In this document: positions 1 to 9,700 of the stretch, in pieces | How positions within the stretch are numbered: position 1 is the stretch's first letter | Layout of the letters: each line of letters opens with the position of its first letter | Position numbers and translations under genes: made by a program | NCBI GenBank assembly: GCA_026770585.1 | Contig: MU647168.1 | Coordinates: 128,730-144,429 of the forward strand | Source of the DNA: Baffinella frigidus | Taxonomy: Eukaryota > Cryptophyceae > Cryptomonadales > Baffinellaceae | Direction: 5' to 3' | Length of the DNA: 15,700 bases | The notes under the pieces: generated by a model | Told to the model about the DNA's origin: nothing | Seen by the model: the letters and a program-made list of their open reading frames with translations, nothing else | Databases searched by the model: none

Positions 1-58
1 TAATTCCGGCGTGGGCCGGATCGCGGCTGCCGTAGGGCGCCTTCAGCACCGCCCCCAC

Positions 59-249
59 TACAGTGGACCTACCCTAACACAACCCGTCGGGGCCGGACGG
101 ATTGAGTATGTGTGGAGCGTAGGTATGCGTTATGGTGTCCACCCTTCAGGCATACTTCCTTGAAGGGGGAAATCGGGGGCCGGCCGAAGGAGTATGTGTG
201 GAGGGTAAGTATGTGTTACGGTAGCCTGTGTTAGGGTAGGTGGACTGTA
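59..249. mobile_element. MITE family A, copy 1 (TA target duplication)
   Basis: Imperfect terminal inverted repeats of about 20 bp starting CAGTGGACCTACCCTAACAC, flanked by TA on both sides. The internal sequence is close to the copy at 10825-11016. CAGT ends with TA duplication recall Tc1/mariner-type non-autonomous elements. No transposase is encoded. Confidence 0.85.
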
Positions 250-282
250 GCAGCGCGTCATCCCCCCGACAAGGTTGCCATC
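250..282 (-). pseudogene. 3' half copy of exon 11 cut by a TA-duplicating element
   Basis: Reads GNLVGGMTRCY and stops where the element at 59-249 begins. The element's TA duplication lies in the last readable codon. Confidence 0.75.
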
Positions 283-283
283 C

Positions 284-360
284 GTTTCGGGTTTCAGGAT
301 CCGGGTTTCGGGATCCGGGTTCCGGGATCCGGGTTTAAGGATCCGGGTTTCGGGTTTCGA
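284..360. repeat. TTTCGGG / GGATCCGGG array
   Basis: Interspersed TTTCGGG heptamers and GGATCCGGG nonamers. The same mixture recurs at 540-660, each time just beyond the donor of exon 11 or one of its copies. Confidence 0.8.
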
Positions 361-370
361 GTATCAGGAC

Positions 371-410
371 CGGGTAGCAGCTCGTCATCCCCCCAACGAG
401 GTTTGCCATC
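371..410 (-). pseudogene. 3' half copy of exon 11 with donor
   Basis: Reads [11 protein letters not shown] with the same GTCCTGATAC donor and the same TTTCGGG flank as the true exon. No acceptor. Confidence 0.82.
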
Positions 411-539
411 CATTTCGGGTTTCAGGATCCGGGCGGCAACAGACAACGTTTGATGGGGGAAAGAGAGGCTATCGCGCCTCAAAATGGCTCAAAAGGCCTG
501 CCGTGGCTTCGGAAGAGCAAGGTCGGGGATCCCGTAGGG

Positions 540-665
540 GGTTAAGGACCGGGTTTCGGGTTTCGGTTTAAGGATCCGGGATCCGGAAGAGTTCCGGGTT
601 TCGTGTTAAGGATCCGGGGTTCGGGTTTCGGTTTAAGGATCCGGGATCCGGGTTTCGGGTATCAG
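540..665. repeat. TTTCGGG / GGATCCGGG array
   Basis: Same composite repeat as 284-360, lying directly against the exon 11 donor. This shared flank supports duplication of exon end and intron together. Confidence 0.8.
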
Positions 666-668
666 GAC

Positions 669-740
669 CGGGTAGCAGGACGTCATCCCCCCGACGAGGT
701 TGGCCATGCCCTGCGCGAACGCCTCTTGCTCCGGGCGCAC
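669..740 (-). CDS. SulP exon 11 ([21 protein letters not shown])
   Basis: Seventy-two bases, 24 codons, acceptor CGGTAG|G behind a T-rich tract and donor GTCCTG. It reads [15 protein letters not shown] then VGGMTSCYP. This is the family block N-Q-E-l-x-a-l-G-l-a-N-l-v-G-s-x-x-x-x-y-P, normally followed at once by the G-S-F-S-R motif of the anion-site half-helix. That next exon is not visible and should lie to the left of the window. The normal Asn of NQE is Pro-Glu here. 5' half copy at 1116-1159; 3' halves at 371-410 and 250-282. Confidence 0.9.
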
Positions 741-3700
741 CTACCGAAAAAAACAGGTTATGAGGGCAAATAATCAGGTTATGAGATTGCGCACCTGCCG
801 AACCCGTGAGGTTATTGCCACACGAGGCTATCCATGCGAACAGAATAAAAGGACATTTTGAAAACTTGCGGGAATTGATCAAGTTTCCTCCTGCTTTTCC
901 CGGCGGAAACGTGATCAATTGCTGACTTTTGGCGTGTTTCTTAGGCAATAATCCAATAATTGACTTATGAATCTGTTCGCATGGATAGCCTCGTGTGGTG
1001 AATGCGGCTACCACAATTTGACGGCCAAGAGGTCCTAGGCAGGTCCCAGGACCCTACGGTAGGGTGTATCAGCCTACTGGCCACTTAAGGGATACCACGA
1101 GCAAATCGTCTTTTCAGGTCGGCCGTGCCCTGCGCCAACGCCTCTTGCACGGGGCGCGCCTGGAGGACCAAATACAGGTTACGAGTTTAATCAACAGGTT
1201 GTGAAGTTACGGGCGCAGCTGGACCTCTTTGGTCGAACTCAAACGCCCGATGAGGATACCCTTTAGCCGGTTTCTGCGGCGATCCTCTGCACGGATTCCA
1301 ACCGGAATTTCCCCCGAAAATCGGGGGGGAAATAACTTCGGTCGCAGGGTCACATGCTTTCCTCCCCGATAGATATCCCATCTATCCAGGCTCATCAAGG
1401 ACTTTTGGATCACGCATCCCCAGGGCCGGAACGTGATCCGAAAGGAAGCATGGCTTTTCTGCAGAACAAGTTCCAGTGTCCGCCTATGCTGGGAGTTAAA
1501 AGAGCCTAAAGGACCTAAAAGACTAAGCACAGGTTATGAGGTTACCACGAGCCTCAGAGGAGGAGCAACTTGTCTTTTTCAGGTCGGTCGATTTGTACTG
1601 CGCGACGCCGGATCTCTTCACGTCCCCTGATGCAATTTATTCTAGGGAACTCCGAACTTCTGGTACAAAAACACAAAACTCGGGACTTTAAAACTCTAAT
1701 TCGAGATTTAAAAAGTTCTGAGTTTTAAAATTTGTACCAGGGTTCGGAGTTCCCTAGAATAAATTGAACCAGGGGACCCGATGAGATTTTAAGGTACCCG
1801 AAACCCGAAACCCGAAACCCGAAACCCGAAACCCGAAACCCGAAACCCGAAACGCTGGGGCGGGCCCGTTCCACACGGTGGACTACGAACCTTTCATCAA
1901 AAGTCAACTTACCTGAAGAAAATTAACTTGAAGGATTATTCTAAGCAAATTGGACACGTATCACCCCGGAATCGAGGGCCACCGAAACCCTCGTAGCCCA
2001 CCGTGTGCCTCCACCCTCTCTCCCGTGCCTCAAAAGTTGACACCTAAGTGGACGTGTGGACGAAGCATCGTGACGAACTTGGGTTTGGTGTTCGGTGTTT
2101 GGGGTTTCGGGCTCGGGCTCGGAGTTTCGGGTTCCGGGTTTCGGGTTTCGGGCTTGGGGTTTTTCGGGTTACGGGGTTTTCGGGGTTTCGGGTTTCGGGA
2201 GGAAACGGACCGTGTACTTGAGCATCGTTGCAGACTTGGTCTCGACGGCAGCGCACGGGTTATGAGGTTTGACATCGGGCAGCAACGTGGCCAAGCCCGG
2301 ATATGTGCGTGAAGATTGCTACACACCGCCCCCCTTGTAAGAACCCCCGGTTTCAAGGTAGTCCCTTTTCTTATGAGGTTAACAACCAGGTTATGGGAAA
2401 ATTACCTAAATACCCGAAATCCTGAAACCCGATACCTAAATATTCGCACCTGCCGAACCAAGCACAGGTTATGATATGAGGCAGCCACGAGCAAATCGTC
2501 TTTTCAGGTCGGTCGATTTGCACTACGCGACGCCGGGTCTCAAGGTACCCGAAACCTGAAACCCGAAACCCGAAACCCGTACCCGAAATCCGAAACCCGA
2601 AAAAACGCTGAGGCGGGCCTGTTACCGTGTACTTGAGCATTGTCGCGAACTTGGTCTCGACGGCGATGCTCTCGAGATACCTGATTGGAAAAGGGTTACC
2701 GCACAGCGGGCTACAAAGGGATTTCCCGCCCAAGTCGGGCCACCTTTCCGTTACCTTGTCCGCAGGTTATCCACTCGAGAATGCTGGAGGATCCTATTTA
2801 CATGAGTGGTTGTAAATATTTGTACCAGGATAGGGTGTTCCAACCTCGCGCCTGTGCTAATTTTGCAGAGTTACGTGACCAATCGACGAAAGTTACTACA
2901 CAAACGCCAACTTTTAAAAGCGCGTAGGTTTTCAATAGGCCCCTCTAGCATTCAGGCCCCTCACGATGGTGGACTACGATGTTTTCATTTCAAACGGATT
3001 CGCGTTACATTTTACTTATTTTATCCGTCCAGTGCCCAGTAGGCTCATACGCCCTACCGTAGGGCCCTGGGACTTCTCGTGTGGAGCCCTGGACCCCTTG
3101 CAGCGTTCTTGAAGGACTATTCTCAAGTTGACAGTCTGGGTATGTGGTACAAATTCGTCAACTTTGGGGCGGCACCCGATCAACACAGCGGGCTATGAAG
3201 GGATTTTCGGCCCATTTCGGGCCGAGTTTCCGTTGCCTTATCCGTAGGAACCCCCTTATGTCCCTACGGGTTGTCTACCGTAGGGTCCTAGGTCTCATCG
3301 CCTAGGGGTTATTCAAAACCCCTTCGAAATCGCTTCATCGCTTAGGGGTTATTCAAAACCCCTTCGAAATCCGCTGTGTGGGACGTCGATCGGAATCGTG
3401 ACCGACCACTCGAGAATGCTGAAGGATCCTTTTTACATGTGGGGTTGTCAACGTTTGTACCAGGATAGGGCATTCCAACCTCGCGCCTGGTATATTTTGT
3501 ACTAGCGTGACCAATTTTCAACGAAAGTTACTACACAAATGCCCACTTGTAAAAAAAAGTGCTTATAAATAGGCCCCTCTAGCATTCTCGAGTGGGAGAA
3601 AGGCTTCGGGACGTCGTCCTAAACCCGAAACCTGAAACTCTATTGCAGGACATGGGACCCTATTACCCGAAACCCGGAACTCTACTTCTACTGCTGGACA

Positions 3701-6700
3701 TGGGCCCTATTACCCGAAACCCGAAACCCGATTTCCGGGTTTCGGATTTTATTGCTGGACATGGGCCCTATTACCCGAAACCCGAAACCCGAATTCCGGG
3801 TATCGGGTTTCGGGCCTTGGAAACGGGTTCAGCCCTCGAGTAATACACTGCCAGGCAATTCACCCACAAATCTGTCAACTTAGGGTTTCGGGAAACGCCC
3901 CGTGCCGTGTTCCTAAAGGCTACAGGCTAACGGACTATTCTCAAGTTGACAGGCTGGGTCTGTGGTACACATTCGTCAACTTAGGGGCGGTACCCGATGA
4001 TGACGATCTGGATGGTGATCGAGAGGAGCTTCGGGACGTTGTCCACGAACCCGGGGGGGAGTCACGTTACTCCCGCATATACGAAGTCACGTTACTCCCG
4101 CATATACGGGAGTAACGTGACCAAGCCCGCCCGCGAGTGGTACAAATTCAACAACGCCACTTGTAAAATGCTCCCCTTTCCGGCCTCGGGTAGTTGGGCG
4201 GTACCCGATAATGACGATCTGGATGGTGATCGAGAGGAGCTTCGGGACGTTGTCCACGAACCCGGGGGGGAGCTCGAAGTTCGGAAGGCCTGTCGGGGTC
4301 GGGTTTAGGGTTTAGGGTTGCGGGTTCAGGACTCGAGGCGTCGGACTAGGGATTCGGGGTTTGGGTTCAGCGTTTCGGGTAATGGGGTTTCGGGTTTCGG
4401 GTACAGCGTTTCGGGTTTCGGGTTTCAGATTTCGGGTATAAGGTTTAGGGTTAGGGGTTTCGGGTTTCGGGGTTCGGGTACAAGGTTTAGGGTTAGGGGT
4501 TTCGGGTTTCGGGGTTAGTTGTCCATGAACCCGGGGGGGAGCTCGAAGTTCGGGAGGCCTGTTTTCGGGTATTAGGGTTTCGGGTTCAGGGTTTCGGGTA
4601 CAGCGTTTCGGGTTTCGGGCTTCAGATTTTCGGGTTCCAGGTTACCACCAGCCCTCACGGTTTGAGCAACTGGGAAATCACGTACCAGGTTTAAAACTCG
4701 AAACACCCTGCTTTTGGAGTTTTAAAATAACCGACCCCGGAATCCGGCGGCCTTCAAGGGCATTACGTACCGCCAAATTCGATCATTTGCTCAAGCCGTG
4801 AGGGTTGGTGGCAGGGTTTCGGGTTCAGTGATGCGGGTTGCAGATTTCGGGTTCAGCGTATCGGGTAATAGGGTTTCGGGTTTCGGGAATACGGTTTAGG
4901 TTTTCGAGTTTCGGGTTTCGGGGTTAGTTGTCCATGAACCCGGGTGGGAGCTCGAGGTTCGGGAGGCCTGTTTTCGGGTAATAGGGTTTCGGGTTCCGGG
5001 TTTCGGGTACAGCGTTTCGGGTTTCGAGTTTCAGATTTCGGGTACAACGTTTCGGGTTTCGGGTATTTACGTACCCGTCGGAGAAATTCGGGTATAAATT
5101 CGGGAAGTCTCGTCTGAGGGGAGACAGCACGTGACCTTCACGCCGGTTCCAGGTTTCGGGTTTCGGGTTTCAGGTTTCAGGTTTCGGGTTTCGGGTTTCA
5201 GGTTTCGGGTTTCGAGCCGACAGCGGAGAGTCAGGGTTTCAGGTTTCGGACCTGAGGGGACATAGCGAATTCCTCGTCGAAGCGCAGCCCCCAGGTCTCG
5301 GGTTTCGGGTATTTAGCTACCCGTGAGAGAAAGTCGGGTAGAAATTCGGGTAGAAATTCGGGTAGAAATTCGGGTAGAAATTTTGGTAGAAATTCGGGAA
5401 GGCCTGAGGGGACACAGCCCGTGTTTTCCACGCTGTGTTCGTCCAGCCGCAACCCCCAGGTCTCGGGTTTCGGGTTTCGGGTATCCAGGTACCCGTGAGA
5501 GAAATTCGGGTAGAAATTCGGGTGGAAATTCGGGTAGTCTCGCCTGAGGGGACGTAGCCCGTGATCTTCACGCCGGTTTCAGGTTTCGGGTTTCAGGGTT
5601 TCGGGTTTCAGGGTTTCGGGTTTCAGGGTTTCGGGTATCAGGGTTTCGGGTTTCAGGTTTCGTGATATGGAGAGTGAGAGTTCAGGGGTTAGGACCTGAG
5701 GGGACATAGCCCGTGATTTTCACACCGTGCTCGTCCAGCCTGAGCCCCCAGGTTACCAGGATGTACACGATCACCACGATGAACGCCCTGGGGTTTGGGG
5801 TTTGGGGTTTAGGGTTTGGGGTTGAGGGGTTGAGGTTTGGGGTACAGGGTATAGGGTGTAGGGTTTAGGGTTAGGGTTTAGGGTTTAGGGTTTAGGGTTT
5901 AGGGTTTAGGGTTTAGGGTTTATCACCACGATGAACGCCCTGCCGAGGAAAAACGGGTTAAAAAATTGAATTGGCCTGAAGTTGATCAACTTAACTTTTG
6001 GCGAGTTGGCTGGGAAATCATCCAACAAGATTTATTGGAGTCTGTCCCAGCAAACACACGCCAAAAGGCAGCGCACGGGGCCATTCCTATAATGCAACAT
6101 TATCGCGCAATAATGTGCCCGTCGAGCCGCAGCCCCCAGGACACCAGGATGTACACGATCACCACGATCAACGCCCTGCCGAGGCAAAAAGGTCAACGCT
6201 GGGAATTTGCCTGCGATCAGACCCAGGACCCTACGGTAGGCAACCCGTAGGGACATAGGGGGGATACTACGGATAAGGTAACGGAAAAGTGGCCCGGTTT
6301 GGGCCGAAAATCCCTGCTTAGCCCGCTGTGTGGCACGCCAAAAGGCAGCAAGTGGAGCCATTCCTGATTCCTGGGCGCACTCCACACAGCGGGATACGAC
6401 GGGACTTTCGGCCCATTTTGGGCCGAGTTTCCGTTACCTTATCCGTAGGAACCCCCCTATGCCCCTACGGGTTGCCTACCGTAGGGTCCCAAGGTCTTGT
6501 CGCTTAGGGGTTATTCAATATCCCTTCGAAGGCCGCTGTGTGGAATGTGCCCCTCGAGCCGCAGCCCCCAGGCTACCAGGGTGTACACTATCACCACGAT
6601 GAACGCTCTGGGGTTTAGGGTTTGGGGTTTAGGGTTTGGGGTTTAGGGGGTGAGTTTTTTTTTTGGTTTGCGGTAGAGGGTTTAGGGTTTAGGGTTTAGG

Positions 6701-9700
6701 TTTTAGGGTTTAGGGTTAGGGTTTAGGGTTTAGGGTTCAGGGTTTCGGGTTTCGGGTTTAGGGTTTAGGGTTTCAGCGTTGCCGCAAGCCCCCGAAACGT
6801 AAGTTGCCGAAACGTAAGTTGCCGAAACGTAAGTTGCCGAAACGTAAGTTGCAGAGGGCGGCGAAACATCCCTAAACCCTAAACCCTAAACCCTAAACTC
6901 TAAGAACGGGGCAACGCCGAAGGCCCACGCTAGCCACTCGAGGCTAGAAATGTGACTATTTTAAAACAGGGCCTCTTTTACAAGTGAAAAAGGTGTGTAG
7001 TAATTTTCACACAAATAGGGGCGTTTGGTCACGTATCTGACAGAAATCTGTTAGATACGTGACCAAGCCTGCCCGTGACTGGTACTAAATTTAACAGCCC
7101 CACATTTAAAATGCTCCCCTTTCCAGCCTCGAGTGGAGCGGTGGACTTCCACTCGAGAATGCTAGAGGGGCCTATTTACATGTGGGGTTGTAAAACTTTG
7201 TACCGAGATAAGGTGTTCCAACCCCGGAAGTGGCTCCAAGGGCAATGAAAGTTACTACACAAATGCTACATATAAAAGTGTCTTTGTTTTAAATAGACCC
7301 CTCTTGCATTCTCATGTGGTTGCACTTGTTTCGACCTGGCTCGTGCAAAACATGACAAGCAGTGTTTTCTGTCCTTACCCACACAGCGGACTTCGAAGGG
7401 AGTTTGAATAACCCCTGAGCAATTCGACCGAGGAACCTACAGTAGGCAACTCGTAGGGGCATAGGGGGGTTCCACGGATAAGGTGACGGAAATTCGGACA
7501 CTGGGTGCCCGAAAATCTTTTCGTAGCCCTCTGTGTGGCCGGTTGTACCAGTCTATCCCATCAAAAAGGTGGCGCCGAGAAGGTTTCGGGTATCGGGTAT
7601 CGAATTTCGGGTTTCGGGTTTCGGGTTTCGGGTTTCAGATATCGGGCTCAGAGTTTGGGGTTTGGGGTTTGGGGTTTGGGGTTTGGGGTTTAGGGTGTAG
7701 GGTGTAGGGTGTAGGGTTTAAGGTTTAGTTTGTAGGGTTTAGGGTTTAGGGTGTAGGGTTCAGGGTTCAGGGCGTAGGGTTCAGGGTGTAGGGTGTAGGG
7801 TTTAGGGTGTATGGTGTAGGGTGTAGGGTGCAGGGTGTAGGGTGTAGGGTTTACCAAGGCAGCTTGGCGCCCGAGCGGATGGGGTTTGGGGTATGGGGTT
7901 TAAGGTGTAGGGCTTCGCTCGTAAGAGCGGCCGACACGGGGTACAGTATGTAACACAATGCCTTCCGGGAAGGCATGTGCGGCGCTGACGCTGGTTGTTT
8001 GGCAGGACATTACCCCTCTCTCTCTAGGGCTTTCGGGTGTAGGGTGTAGGAGTTACCAGGGCGCCGAAGCGAACGTGCGGGTTTAGGGTTTAGGGTCCTA
8101 GCCACACGGTGGGCTTCGAAGGGTTTGGGACCCCTAGATTTAGCCGTAACGTGACCAAACTTGCATTAGAAAATCCTTAAAGTTAACTGCCCACATGGTA
8201 AGTTGACTTTTGATGAAAGGTCCGTGGTCCACTGTGTGGAATCCATCATAGGGTGTAGGGTGGAGGGGTAACCAGGGCAGCTTGGCGCCGAATTTCACGT
8301 TCTTGTGCACCTTCCAGCTCGGGAAAAAGACCACCTGTCACGTTGCACAAATTAGTCCTTCTAAAACTTGAAAGCGTAATTAAAATCATCTCGTCCGTGA
8401 TGCGGCCCCCTTGAGTGTGTCCACCACCCACAATCTCAAAATGGTCCATGTTAATAATAGGGTAACGGCCTGAAAATGGGGTAGTTAGGCCTACGGCATT
8501 GCCTAGGACCTTCTACCGTAGGCCGAGACGTTTTGGTCCTAGGATCCCTCGGCCTACGGTAGGAGGTCCTAGGCAATGCCATATGCCTAACTACCCCATT
8601 TTCAGGCCGTTAGCCTGTGAATGTGTTCTTCATGGACACACTCCAGCTCGAGAAGAAGATCTCCTGTCAACCTTCGCCTGCGCGTCAACTTTTGCGCCGC
8701 GTGTCAACATTCGCCCGCGCGTCAACTTTGAGAAGGACAAGATCGCGTGCTGGATGCGCAGAGGGTGGATCGACTGGGCTTGTGAGGGGTTTCAGGTTTC
8801 GGGTTTCGGGTTTCGGGTTTAGGGCATAGGTTTCGGAATAGGGTTTAGGTGCTGTGATTGATAGTTTATACTTTGTACTTTATAGTTGATAGTTCAGGAT
8901 TTAGGGTTTAGAGCACCTCGAGTGCCGGCTCAGGCCACCAACCCTTACGGCTTGGGCAAATCGACGATTTTCGATTTGGGATTTCAAGGGGGTTGAAGTC
9001 GGAATCCGACTTCAACGGCTCCAATTCCCCTTGAAATTGGGAAATGGAAAATCGTCGATTTGCCCAAGCCGTGAGGGTTGGTGGGGGTTCAGGGTTCATT
9101 TGGGGCAGAGGGCAGGCGACGTAGGGTTCAGGGGCTGGGGTTTCGGGTGATGTTGCCCTGGACGACATACAGGAAGACCTCGGCCTAGGCCCCAGGGCCC
9201 AGGATTTAGGAATTAGGGGTTTAGGGTGCAGGGTTTGGGGAGTGTTCGACCTTGCCCTGGCCGAGTTTCTTGACGATGTACAGGAAGATGATCGCGGCCA
9301 CGCCCATCACCATCGTCGGCACGTTGGTCTGCCATCCCCCACCCAACCGTTGCTGTTTAGTGCTTAAGGTTTATGATTTAGGGTAAACCCCAAACCGTTC
9401 GCTAACAGCCCATCGCTATCGTCGGCACGAGCGTCTATCCCTTAAGTGCCCAGTAGGCTCATACGCCCTACCGTAGGGCCCTAGGACCTACCTAGGACCT
9501 CTTGGCCTGCAAATTTGCAGGCCTGGGCACTTAAGGGATAGGCGCCGTCTCACCCAACCGAACGATTAGTGCTTGGTTACAAAATCACTCAGCTCTGTAA
9601 GGCCACCCTCTCACCCTCTGTCCGCCCACCCTCTTCACACTCTGTCAGCCCACCCTCTCACACTCTGTCAGCCCACCCTCTCAGAAGATGAGTCTGCTGC

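Larger units (their letters stand above)
3176..3620 (-). pseudogene. 3' copy of exon 9 broken by two mobile elements
   Basis: Exon-like pieces at 3596-3620, 3382-3405 and 3176-3180 align in order with the 3' part of exon 9 (DVPKPFS, then SVTIPIDV, then the ATCGG|GTGCCG end). A 190-bp element (3406-3595, GA target duplication) and a 201-bp element (3181-3381) separate them. The copy is dead but its order is preserved. Confidence 0.78.

Noticed and set aside
5788-5921. Chromosome end (true telomere)
   Set aside because: The array is internal, short, and flanked by exon 8 and its head copy; both sides continue with gene sequence.
5966-6258. Two overlapping 86-94 codon frames on plus
   Set aside because: They cover MITE-like sequence and the antisense of an exon 8 half copy; no domain recognised.
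6905-7560. An extra exon between the family E and D elements
   Set aside because: The residual sequence between the elements is short and gives an open frame only for short runs; it does not match SulP, and exons 7 and 8 already join in phase.
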